From the NCBI GenBank assembly GCA_963565915.1, contig OY751489.1:4402001-4466000 (forward strand): a stretch of 64,000 nt of DNA, in the 5' to 3' direction. Under the pieces are notes generated by a model. It saw only the letters and a list, made by a program, of their open reading frames with translations. It was not told the origin of the DNA and did not search any database. This document shows positions 21,128 to 33,486 of the stretch, piece after piece; position 1 is the first letter of the stretch; each line of letters starts with the position of its first letter. The translations under genes were made by a program, and so were the position numbers. This DNA is from Entoloma clypeatum (lineage: Eukaryota > Basidiomycota > Agaricomycetes > Agaricales > Entolomataceae).

Positions 21128-22000
21128 CTACTTCAAAAGCTCCTCAACAACCCGATCATCCGTGATCTTCGCGACATTGGGTCCGCGGTAGTTTAGCCGC
21201 CGGAGTGCGTCAATCTAGCGCCAAGAATGGTATGCGTCACAATAGGGGCGGGGAGGGGAGGGGGGGGGGGACGGGGTGAAAAAAGATGGCGGTGACGTAC
21301 GACTTTATTCCTCTGGAATCCCAGTGCCTCGAATTGCTCGACATGAGCTCTCTCCAAACCCGCCATCGCAATCTCATCCCGCTCCTGACCCGACGAGCCC
21401 TTGCCCTTCTTCTCCTTCGGTCCTGGCCCCCCGGCGTAGATCTGTGTCCAATATATCGCCGTCTCCTCAAAACTGTGCTTGCTCGTCGTGTAGTGTTTCG
21501 CGACTTCGGCGTCTTGTGGGTCGTTTGGTTCAGGAGAGCAGAGGAGGCTCTGTAACGAGATCAATGTTGACTTGAGGGTGAGCACTGGCGACCACGCGTC
21601 CTTGAGAATGTCGAGACAGATGGCGCCGGACGCCGATGAGACATTGGGGTGGTAGACCTTCGTTATGAACTTCATCTTGACTGGTTGAAAGGGATATGAA
21701 TCGGGAATCACGATGTCCTGTGATGTGTGTGGGCAAATCGATCAATGGGTTTTTTGGGAACGTCTAGGCGACTCACGATTTCAAAATGTCCTCCTTCATA
21801 TGGTGTACCCTCTGGACCAGGAAAAGACCCTTTCAGATGAAAAGGCGATTCGTCGATGAGCTCGATCTTGATGTTCGACGTCTTGTCATTCTTGCAGTCT
21901 GGTGAAGTGCAGATGAAACCAAACTAAATACCAGCATCATTCAGACTAGACTGAACATACCAGAGATCTCCTTATTAACTCGACGAAGGCGAGCATCCAT
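21128..22000 (-). CDS. UBC1: Ubiquitin-conjugating enzyme E2 with UBA domain (Ubc1/UBE2K type)
   Basis: Four exons, 22000-21961, 21898-21777, 21717-21301 and 21214-21128, give 221 residues. The start MDARLRRVNKEIS is followed by the E2 core: the PGPEGTPYEGG loop, IPDSYPFQPVKMKF, the HPN motif in YHPNVSS, and the catalytic cysteine in GAICLDILK. After a Gly/Lys linker, the C-terminal 40 residues form a UBA domain (QFEALGFQRNKV...ALRRLNYRG). E2 plus C-terminal UBA is the diagnostic architecture of yeast Ubc1 and human UBE2K, which extend Lys48-linked ubiquitin chains for proteasomal degradation. All introns are GT-AG and the frame is intact. Confidence 0.95.
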
Positions 22001-25000
22001 TATTCACAAGAGAATCAAGCGCGGAAACGAGATGAAGATCAGCGACGAGGTGGTGGTTTGGCCAGAAAAGTTAACAGATGCTTACCTAATAGTAATTCTC
22101 CATTTCAATATTGTGTTCTATCGTATTGTCGCAAGATCTAGAATGGTTCTGAATATTCTACTACTGAACTCCAGATTTTAGACGCGGCTCGCGGCGGGAC
22201 CTCTGGATTAAGTAGTTTTAGTAAAAATTTCCTCGGCCAGCGTGAGGTAACGCAGATTCTCAAAACGTCGTAGGTTGATGGGCAAAGCTTGAACTAAGTC
22301 TGACAGTCCATTGCGTATAAGTACAGTATAAGTATAATTTAGAACGGGAAGCCTAGTTAATTAATATCAATGCAATGGCCGTACGCTAGAAGGCTGAGGT
22401 TAAATGAGCACGACGAGTGTACGGGAGTGACGAAAACGGCACAAAGGGGGAGGGGGCATGGGAGGGTGATCAGAAGGCGTCGTTTACGACCCGACGAGGC
22501 GAACTCTGCAGACGCTCCATCCCGTGCTGGTATTTTGACTATGAACAAAATCTGGAGCACCACGCCGTAAGACGACGAGGGAGCGTTCCCGTGATTTTGA
22601 TCATAGTCGCACGGAGATGGAGCGACGTTGGAGCCGTCGAAGGACATTCGACTGTGTGTGTGGGAGGAATCAAATGTAAGGCGCGGTGTGGAGGATGAGA
22701 GGAAAGAGGATAATTTGATGGAGCGAGGGTGTGGCGGCTTTTATAGAGATTTCGGAGAAAATTCCGGTTTATTCAGCTTTACGTTCTTGGCGTATCATCG
22801 ATAAGATCCGGAACGGTCCGCTCACGCAGAGAAAGCAAGTACCTTTCCTGTTGGGGCTGAACACTCCTTATCCATCATTTCAAGGAGTGCTAGACGACGT
22901 CAGCGCCCGCAATTTGACAAATATGTATCTCCATGAAGAGGAAATACATGCCATTGCCGGCCTATAGTTGAAGCGTTCTGCCCTTGGACTCAAGTGACCC
23001 AGGGTCGGTATCTGGCCTTTGCTAGCAGCTGTGTCGAAAAGGAAAAGCGGCGAGCCAATGGCACCGCATTTTATTCGGGTTCTGCGATAGCCAAATCTCA
23101 CGCTGTTGTTCGTGTTGGCCAGCGCAATATCTGTCATTAGAATGCTCGTGAGTCAATTGAGGGCCGTACAAACCTCAATCGTCCGAGTCGGCCCGAAAAA
23201 GAAGTAATTCCTTGTGAGCCTTCATGAGCGCAAAGCGCACACACAAAGTATGGTTCGAGTATACATCAGCGTGAGGCGCACCTTGTCCTTAGCTATCTTC
23301 GAAATATCGGGTAATTTGAAGAACGCAGGGTTGCGAGAAAACGGACCGTCCGGCACCTCCCACTGGAGTCTGCATGATCGGATCATGCTCGCATGCTATC
23401 TCACCGCAGATCGCCCCAAACAAGAAATCAGATTTCCATGTTCAAGCTTTGTGGTTTCTATTTTGGAGTAACCACAGCACAGCGGAACATTTCCCATCTT
23501 CAATCGATTACTCACTGTTGAGCTTGGTGATCATTCGGTTATACTCGTCCACGGTCCACGTAATTGTTATCAGAGGGTGGGTTCCTCTCTCTCAAAACAG
23601 TTGGCGGCGTGTCGCACCATGCGAACCTGCAACCGAATCGGAATGTGCACGAGTACTCAGCAAAGGTAAGAGGAGCTCAAGCGATGTCGAGGTCTTGGAG
23701 ATTGAGACGACAATGAGGATTCCGAAGACGTACCTAACTCAAGTAGCGAGCACATATAATAACAATAATGTTGCAAACTACACTGTCTTCAATTTCTCCA
23801 ACCGAATTGGCAAGGGTTGAGGAGCGTAGGTCGTGCACTGGTAACCAGTGAATTGCCCGCAAAGGACATCGGAGTCTGAAGGGCAAACGTCTTGAGGGAA
23901 ACTGGCTGGTCATCAACCCGGTCATTGGTTCATATCTAACGTTCAAGCGATCAATAGCAACGAACACGTGTGGAGGTAGGAATATCAGGATCGCTTACTC
24001 TAGCCCGCAATGGGTCGTAAGTTACGCTCTGGTCCACCTTGGACAACCTACCGCATTATAACGCCCTCGTCCCATGCCACATGGACCTGACCGGTCGCCA
24101 GAGCACGTCCTTCATCAACAGCAGCCTGGAATCAGATTCAGGCGCCGTCAGATGGTGTCACGTCTGAGTCAATCTCTTTGACAAGATCCTGCCGTCGTCC
24201 GAAAAGAGTCTCGTGTGGTCGGCCAGCTGATGCCTGAGGATGATAAGGCTCCAAGGTCACGGTACTACGGCATCGAGTTCGTCCAGTCTTGTCAAAAATC
24301 AGAATCAGCTCACCATGGTGTCCAGGACGTCAATTGCTCACCAGAGTGCACACACAAATTCAATTCCGAAGGCCTCAGGAATGGCGCTGAACTGTCGGTA
24401 GAGGGGGCAGAAAAGACAGCATGAGCCGCGAGGCGTCGGTACGATAGCCTGAGTGAGTTTAGTCTAGGGACGACGTACAAGTATACTAATCCCGAACCTG
24501 CCAATGAAGCTCAAGTTGAAGGTCAGTACATGTGATTATGTCATACACAGCCACAAGCTCACATTCACAAGTTGAAGTGAGTTGGCAATATATTTCATCG
24601 GTCGACCCAGACTCTTTGTGAGGCGTTTCCTTTCGTTCTGGTGCTCTCATACAGCTGATAAAATTTGGTAGCAAGTGCGGCATCTATACCGATCAGTCAA
24701 CCTCCTTTTCGACCTGGACTGTTTTAACAGAGTTTTTTTCTCTCGGGCCCCGAGTCTCAGGAGTCTGGGCGTTCGTCAACTTTCGCATCGGTGTTTCGTC
24801 GTTACGGCTTATTCCTTTCAATCTCCTATGCATAGGGGTCTCAGTATCGCTCAGGTAGAGGGAAGTTCATTTGTTGCCCGCGTTCGTCGGATTCCTGACG
24901 TGTCCGTTTTCTGCTTCGGGGTCCCTCCAAGGGCGATTTTCCCGCAGAGGAAAGAAAGCCCCGAGTCAGGGATGACACTGTTTGCCAAGGTGCAACGCGT

Positions 25001-28000
25001 TCCTTTTTAGCGTCTTCGCTGCTGTCCCCCCGTTCCTGACATTTTTGCGTTGTCTTCATGTTATCGGAAACTTACCGTATGTTGCCCATGGAACCACAGG
25101 GAGCGCCAAGGCTTTTGGTGAGAGTTTGGTGCCCCTTTCTTCTGATTTGCAAGCTAAAGCTGGAACAGGGTGGATTGCGCCGCTTTTGGCCGACAGAGTC
25201 TTCAATATGTATCAAGAAAACAGCAGCGGATGGGCTGATCACCTGAGGCTCCCCTGCTTGTCCTAGCTCATCCTGGTACCCGTTCGAGGCTTATCTGATA
25301 TGACCCCCGTCACCTGTCTGATCCCCGTCAATCGCTCTATTTTTTTCAACTATAATATCGTCATTACTCGGGTTCATTTCGTTCCCAGCCTTATCGTCTC
25401 CCAAAAGAGGACACCATACCCGAAATAGCACGATTGCACATCGTCGGATATACGCCTTGGCGGGGCATGTCCTCCCATTTGCATTCGCCACTCTCGTCCT
25501 TCCTAACTTACACAGGCCTCTCTCGGTTACTAGCTGCCGCCAGCTCTCCTGCTGCGACTTCCAAGGCTTCCGGTCAAACCGGCTCCAATGAATCCACCAC
25601 CGTTCTGCTATTCGCCTATCTTCCAACACTATTCTTCACCACGGTACGACGGCCACGGCAAACCTTCGCCCCCTACAGACATAAATGCTAGGAATCATCC
25701 AGCCTCTAGCCTCTTCCTTTCTGAAGGCTTACCGACCCTCGCACATCCACCCCAGTCATTTTGGGATGTCTCCCAAGAATCTCCCAGGCGCCGCTCGACC
25801 TTCCCAAGGCCGCATTACAGGCTCCATTTACGACCTCAAATAGCTGGAGATTATCGTCAAGTGCAGGTGCCGCTCATATTATGGAGTGTGGACAATTGTT
25901 AGACGCGGCGCTTCCGCCACAGGACTGAGCGTCTCCGTGATTCGCCGCGCCTCCACCCCCACTTCCATTGTCCAATCCTGCCCTGTTCTCGCGATCCATC
26001 CCTGCAACCTTTTCCTCATCACGTCCTGATGGATCTTGCGCCCACATCGTCGACTCTTGCCCTCTGTTTTGATCGTTCATGGCCACGAAACTCGGATCCT
26101 ATTCCTCAGTTTCTCACGCCTTCCTGGATCCCTGTCCCTTCTGATTGCGGCCGGTTTCTGCCACGCGCGGGAAGGGGACACTATTCACGATCTTTGTTAG
26201 TTTTTCCTCCCTAATACACAATACAGGTTTTTTTTAGTCTACGAAAACACCAATTCGAGAATATGACTCGGGATCCGACACCAAGAGCAGATGATTGCCT
26301 TCTTCAGTAAGTGACGCGTACTACGCCGCCATCGTGTCCGTCGGAGACTTGGGGCAGATTTCCTCCAAAATGTTCCATTTCTTATCCTTTTTTCCGGTGA
26401 TAAAATTTCATAGGATGCTGCCTCTTATCTGGGGAGCCTTTTTTCGACTAAACTTTGACCTAACTTTCAATCCGACTTCAACCTTGATCGTTGAATATCG
26501 AAGGCCACGCTTTTTGTGGAGTATAATGGCCGCTGACATGCAAATGTTGGCTTTGGCCCATTGATACCAAGGCTGTCTGGCGAGTGAACCTGCGACTGGA
26601 CTGACGGGCAAGTCCAGAACCTGTACTTGCAGGTCACCTCTCGTCGGTAGGTCCTTTCCAATACAACTCTAACCCCGCGAATTCCCCGGTTCTCATCACG
26701 AAAACCACGTTCATAAAGATAACTCGTTTTCACCCCTTTGCAGGACAGCAAACTCCGACCTCTCCCTCGGGCCACCGGGATCCCGCGCAATATTCAACAA
26801 GAATCGACTACCTCCACCTCAAGTATTTGCCGCGCTCCATTCTTGCGTTTTATTTCCGCATGCATTCAGACAGTATTTTTTTTACCCATGTCATTCCCCC
26901 CAAACCTACTCTTCGCGTTGAATGACGAACTTCCAAACCTCTATATTGATGCCACACTGGAATAATCCCTCGTCAACTCAATCAGAATACTCGGTGAGTC
27001 TCTTTTTTTGCAATTTGAAACAAACATATGCTGAAGGTAACCACAATAGTATCATTGAGTTCCTCCAACCTTCATCAACGTCTTGCCTATATTGGTCTCT
27101 CGAGACGCGGCAAGCCTCAGGAATTCCTTGGTCGCCTCGGAACGCCCCAAGCATATTTGGACTTGGATGGCTCGCGAGCCGAGGACACCGACTGGTAGCC
27201 GTATAACTTCCGGACATTGCAACCGTTCCCTCTTTTCAGACGACTCGGATGCCACGTTTGTCCTCAACGTCAACTCCGACCCCTCTGCCGTCACGAAAAA
27301 TAATGTAGCAATGGACTAAGGAGTGGAGCATGGTGTAATCGGAAAATCAAACCCCGTCACGCTCAATCCACATCACGCAAATCAATGGCTGGAGAACGCA
27401 CTGTACGTCAACGTGCGTCGTGTGGAACAACTGTGATGTGTTTGACTTTATCACCTTGCATTTCAGACGATGAATCCAGCCCTAGGTAAATCAAGGCTGT
27501 GGATCTGTTTGTCGTTCCTGTCAGGCAGCTTGGGTAGAAGGGACAAAGTGAGCCACGCGCTTGGAACTCGTCTGCACCTCACTCCACTGTCGGGCACGAG
27601 TGAATGGTGCTATTATTATCTTCTTTCGCGAAGCCGAATCAAATTTGCTGATCAGGGAGGATCGTCAAGCCTATGATCGCACTCCATACTCCTTCCAACG
27701 GGCGGACACGATGAGCAAGCGGGACTCTGGAGATAATTGGCTCAGTGGGACGACTGGAACCGAACTCCGTACGGTATAACCGGAAAGGGCCCAGAATCGT
27801 CGAGGTATCATCATAAATTCTAGATCACTATCAGACACGTTATCATCTTGGCACAATGAGGAGTAATGTAATGTCATGCGCCATTTCTCCCCGTAACCGA
27901 ATCGGGCCGGCCTACATGAGGCACTAGGCACTTGGACTGCTGACCACCTCAGGTTGACCAAGTGTTGGCCTAACCCCCGAAATAAATTAGGGATCTTTCT

Positions 28001-31000
28001 CCTTCTATATTCGTCGTTCTTCCTGACCTTTTCCTGGTAACACGGCCAGCGCACTCCTTTGACCATGAAGCCAGCGCAGACGAAGTAATGACATGAGTGC
28101 TTGACTGACATCACATTCCGACTCGGATGACCATCTGCTTTAGCGCATAACCGTTTCGACTCGCTGGTTCGTACGCGAGTTGCGTTTGGGATGGTATGCT
28201 TCCATGTCAAGAACGACTAAAGAATGACACGAGGTATAACGGCGCGAAAAGGTGACAAACGCCACTTCGGATCGTCCCCCTGTAGCTACGCTTCCTAGGG
28301 TCCCCAGTCAATCACGACGAAGACGAATGGGTATTTACGTTGTAGATCCTGACGATCGACTCGTGTTCGTGATTTTCGTAAATTGACGTTTCTGGCTCCT
28401 TAATGTCGATATTCTGGCGTTTCATTCGTCCTTTTTACTTCCGCGCCGATTGGGCTCCAATTCATTCATGTTATCTCCTGAGTAAACCTGAACTTTTAAT
28501 CTATTACGAGTATCGCCGGCTGTGTGAACATGCAGACTCCACCGAGAATTCAATCGGCCCTCGCTCCACGATGAGGGCTCGCTAGTTCCGCCGTCACCCA
28601 ACGAGCCGTTTGCTTGGTTCACGTTGACAGGTCCTACATTTCGGTCTGTTTCATTAGCAGTTTTTCACTCGTGATCGAATGAATAAATTCTTTTCTGTGT
28701 TTACACACCTTTCGAAGTACGACCTTCGAGACAACATATGCCACACCCCCTGGACATATAAGAAGGTGACAAGTGGGAGCGAACATCCCAGTTTCCGTGG
28801 TCGGCTGCCAGCACAGATCTGCTGGTATTTTGCCTATGAGCTATCCAGTGCGTTCAACTCCTTGCTTCGACCGCGATGAGCCCTGCCTTACCATATTCTT
28901 CTAGGCCGGCACTCGCGTTTTTTTCTGGGCGTCCAATTCTCGGGTCATCTACGGCACGGTGGAAGCCACCAACAGAATGTCAGATGTACGTCAATCTGAT
29001 CCGAATTCGCGAACCCGAGCCCGCGCTAAAGAAGTTTCTCTAGGGAACGCTGGTGCTCGTCATCAAGGAGGACAGTGGGAACACTGTCTCTCTCCCGTGA
29101 GTTTTGACGCTCCTTGCACTTCATGGTTTTGATTTTGATTCCGCTTACATGTCAGTGCCGCCGGCATCACAAAAGTAACATAACAATTTCACATGAATGC
29201 ACGCAATGGACTTCAAAACTTACTTCGACATTTTTACATTCAATCGGGACTTCGTAGTTGAATACTTATCACGAGTCATATATTTAATAGTGTGTTCATC
29301 CTGGCCTCACTATGTCATGCTAGAGTAATACACATAATCATGAGATTTTCAGCTTTGACGAGACTGACGGCACGCCTTTGTATACACGTGTGTAACACGT
29401 TCAGTTCGAGACTTCTACTACTATGAGGGTGGTATTTCGATCAATCCATTGTTGGCTCGATACACTCACGAAGCATAGAAGCATTGGCAATCAGAAGAAA
29501 CGCTCCGTTTCCTATGGGGGAGGGTACAAAACACTGAAAAGGTGAGTCCCGAGTTCATACCTACCGAATATCCAAATCGCCAAACATCGACGACTCGAAG
29601 ATGAATCAAGGGTATTTGATTTTCAGTTGCTTAAAACGAACCTCGTAAATGAGGTTCTTTTTCCCATCCCACTGTAGGGTTTTGGGGGGCTATTGGTGCA
29701 GGGCCTGGTGTGCTTGTGACTTGAACGCAAGGCTTTTTTTGTCTCCTCGTGAAAAGATTAATCTGAGTATGAAAACGGTACGTGGTCCAGTCACTCCATG
29801 GCGGAGAGAAAACCTCATCTACGAGATGTCCCCAGGGCCGCCGGGGGTGAAAGGTTGTTTGAGTCTCTGCACAGTCCATGCCTGAGAACTCTCCCCCGCG
29901 ATTCGAGGACTAGGGTTTGCATCAAGGGTGCCGATACATCGTGGATCAATCGATCATCATCGTCGCCTCTATTTAGACAAATGAACGTTCCCGTGGACGT
30001 CCCAGTTGGAATGAACCTGGTCCGTGTTGAACCCAGAAGTGGTGAATTTCAGGAGGCTATCATGTTTGACTGTGGTATGTGTACAACGGACTGAAACGAA
30101 TAGTAACAGCGCGAAAGAACCCCCATAAAAACCACAAAGGAGGTCGTGTGAGATTTTGTGCAGCATCAAAATACGGCGAGAAGTTTAGGAGAAATGAAGC
30201 CCACGAAGATTAGAGGGTACGAGATCATCTGCATCTGAATACAGTTAGCACAACGGTGAACGTCGTATCACGAATGACGGTCTTGCGTTCCACGAATGAG
30301 ACGGCACGTTAAGAAAAAGGGAGGTTTCCCAATAGAGCGAGGAGGCGTGAACGAGTCACCGAGGAAAACAGCATTGGGTTTCAAGAGACGCCGGACCCGA
30401 CGCCGAAATCCTGCGACCCCTTCCCCAGCCTAAAATGTGTAGTATGCAGCCCCGTTTAGACGACCCACGTCCCCTGCGCGAAGGGGGAAACCGTGAACGA
30501 CGAGCGTTAGTCATTGTCCCGCTGGAAGGAAACGAGCACAGGCCTTAAGACAAGGAAAACAGGGCGGCTGTCAAACGGAACATGAAAGATAGGGCATTGC
30601 TATCGCGGCCAGAAGTTCTCAGATGGTGATCGTTGTGAGGCAGAAATGAACAGCTGGTCATTAACAGTTCGACGATGGTAAGGGCCGTGAACTGCAGTAT
30701 GGGCTGTAGGATGAGCCTAGGTCAAGCCACAGAAAGAGCATTTGGGACCTGAGGATACTAACGAAGAAACGCACAAAGCATTCCCGTCCAAGGAGTGTCC
30801 GACAGTCCAGCGCCCACGCCTCGCGTATCTTCACTTTCCTCGCTCCGTCGACAGCCAGTCGTCTCTCTAAGGAAGTCTCTTTCTGGAAACTCGTGGTATG
30901 GAGCAAGATGATGGTCAGTGCATCAGGATCGGCAGATCTGGTAGGCGGATGACATACTCACGGCTCACCCACTACCTTCTGGCTCTGCCACTCCCTCAGG

Positions 31001-31587
31001 TGTACCTTTGACGGTCTGGTCCTGTTGCGGTCGGCCTGGCGAACTCTGCCGAGTCACGCGGTATGAACTTACCAGCGGCGCTGCTACCCATGGCGGCTTC
31101 CAACATTGTTTTCCCCACAGATCAGGACGAGGCGACTGCAGAAGCCATTACAAGCCGCCATCACCACCATGACGCCGACAAACAACAGGTTTGAATTCAT
31201 GTTCAAACCCGAGCCGGGATAAAGAGTTGATAAAACCTGATAATAGGGGTCAATATGCAAACAGTTGCCTGATGATTTGTTTACCAGCTATGATAATGTA
31301 GCCATGTCGTTCAAACTTCAAATGGGCAGAAATGGACACTGATGATAAGGATCATGCTGACAAATTTTCATTCCATTCAAGCCGAGGATCTGCCGAGGCC
31401 TTGCTCAACCAAACTTTATAGATCCATGACTTGTTGAGGACCAAACGTCCAACGGTCCCGGGCTCACAGGTGAGTGTCCCACAGCGCAACGATCTGCTGC
31501 CACTGGTGCACCTTCTCAAGTATGTCGAGTCATGATTGAGCATGACGCCCGCGGTCCGCTTACCCTTTCGCGCAGAAAAAAAACAAC
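22001..31587. other. 9.6-kb region without a supported gene
   Basis: I read all frames and found no recognisable domain, no transposon protein, no tRNA-like B box in context, and no frame that joins across plausible introns. The longest frames (27671-28210 minus, 23374-23820 plus) have no domain I recognise. Two stretches with a faint Pro/Ser-rich, coding-like look are 25434-25902 (plus) and 25874-26086 (minus). Base composition is ordinary and homopolymers are rare, unlike 37-44 kb. It may be old decayed transposon DNA, lineage-specific genes, or non-coding RNA; the sequence alone cannot say. Confidence 0.4.
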
Positions 31588-33486
31588 ATGAAACCTCCAG
31601 CCATCACCACGAACATCGAGTGTAGCGAAGAACAGAAGGATCATGAAAATGCCGACTCAGCACAGTTTACAAAAGATTTCAACATCGTACCAATTCCTAC
31701 GAGACTCCGCTATCACGAGGGACGATTTTTCCGCTTTGGAATCCTGCTGAATGCGTGGTTTGGGTTCGCCAGCACTTTTGGTGACTAAATGTCTGTCTAA
31801 GTAATTCGGAAACAAACTGTTGACAACGTGAACACAAATTTCAGTCGTCGGCAATCTTTATTATTGTCAACCATTTATACTCTTCTGAGGTTTGCCTCAT
31901 AGGCTCCTCGTAGTTCAGTTCTCGAAATCTTTCAACGTCTCCTACAGTGAAGTATCAAGGTATATATGCAGTTTTTCCGTCACATAATCTACGTAATGAC
32001 ATTTTCTTCAGGATCCCCACCCTCGTTCAAGCCGGGTTCTTACCTCCTATTTTCGCTTTTGAATAGAATCCTGACTCAGCTTGTTAAGTTATGCAACTGG
32101 CCTCCTGCTGATTTCGCCTCTTGGGGATCTCATGCGACGACGCCAACTTATTCTTGGCCTTACGGCACTATCGACATCCCTTACCGTCGGCCTTGCTGTA
32201 ACGAACAATCTCGTCGCGTTCCAGGCTCTCACATTCTTAGTAGGCAGGTTCTCGGTGACTCCTCAGATCCTCATTCCCCTCGCAGCAGACCTCGCACCCC
32301 CGGAGCGTCGAGCGTCCGCCATCTCTGTTGTCGTCTCTGGTTTGCTCTTTGGCATTCTCATCGCACGTGTCCTGGCGGGGGTCATCGCAGAATTCGCATC
32401 GTGGAGGGTCGTTTACTACACCGCGATAGGCGCTCAAGCCATCGTGCTTGTCGGAAGCTATTTCATGATCCCTGATTACCCATCCAGGAACAAAGATCTC
32501 ACGTATTTCTTGATCCTTTCCTCCATGGCGAAATTTGCTGTGGCGGAGCCTACTCTTATTCAGGCCTGCCTCGTTAACTTCGGAAGCAGTGCCTCATTCG
32601 CGAGTTTCTGGGTGACGTTGACCTTCCTGCTTGGAGGTTCGCCGTACAATTACTCTACGTAAGACCAGGAATTCATCATTTTGTTTTTCGACACCTGATT
32701 CATTATTATCTTTTCCCATCAGGCTAGTGATCGGGCTTTTTGGCCTCGTTGGAATGTTTGGGGTCGCAATGGCCCCTCTGACGGGGCGGCTGATTGACAA
32801 ATTAGTCCCGTGGTATGCATCTGTCGTGGGGATAATCGGTCTCCTATCATTCCAAGCCATTCAAACGGGAGCGGGCGGCGTCAACATTGCAGCAGTCGTC
32901 ATTGCGACCCTGGGATTGGACCTCTTCCGTCAGTCCGTCCAAGTCTCTTTATCGACAGCTGTATTCGAGTACGGTACCTCAATATACAACCCGATCATTT
33001 CAACTCACCGTTGCTTCCGCACAGAATTTCCGCCACCGCCCGTTCGCGTCTAAACGCCGTAATGATTTTGTCGGTAGGGCTCTTTCATAGTACTCTACTC
33101 TTTCTCCCACCCTCAACAAGAGGATCTTCTTTTAGATATTTATCGGCCAAGTCATGGGAACATCCGTCGGAACCCACATATTCTTGAAGTATGGCTGGCG
33201 TGCTGCGGCTGTCCTCAATATGGCATTAAACGGCTTTCAGCTGCTCATTATGCTCGTGCGCGGTCCTCATTGCAGTCGTTACACGTGGTTTGGTTATGAG
33301 GGTGGAATCGAACCACGAAAGTCTGTCATCGAGGAAAGGAAGAAACTTCCATCAGGCGTAGAGACTGGGGACCTAGCTTGCACCGAAAAGGGTTCGCCGC
33401 TCACAGCCTCCCCAGACGAGGCAGCCATAATGATCCAATCACCAGTATTGTCTGATGAAGGGAAGGGTACAGGAGGGCAGTGCTAG
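31588..33486 (+). CDS. MFS transporter
   Basis: Exons 31588-31780, 31845-31865, 31914-31959, 32012-32035, 32089-32658, 32723-32968, 33025-33073 and 33136-33486 join in frame for 499 residues. After a hydrophilic N-terminus (about 55 residues) come MFS helices, with SRIPTLVQAGYATGLLL, the MFS signature loop GDLMRRRQL, PPERRASAI after helix 4, and the second-half loop TGRLIDKLVPWY. The tail is hydrophilic. It is likely a plasma-membrane proton-coupled transporter or drug antiporter of the general DHA-like kind; the substrate is unknown. One uncertainty: intron 31866-31913 is needed to avoid the in-frame TGA at 31886-31888, and it removes residues usually present at the end of helix 1. Confidence 0.85.

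Noticed and set aside
27671..28210. 179-codon minus-strand frame
   Set aside because: No recognisable motif, no joining exons, ordinary length for chance in this composition.
22001..31587. CRISPR array or bacterial operon
   Set aside because: No regular repeats with spacers anywhere; introns and gene families are fungal.
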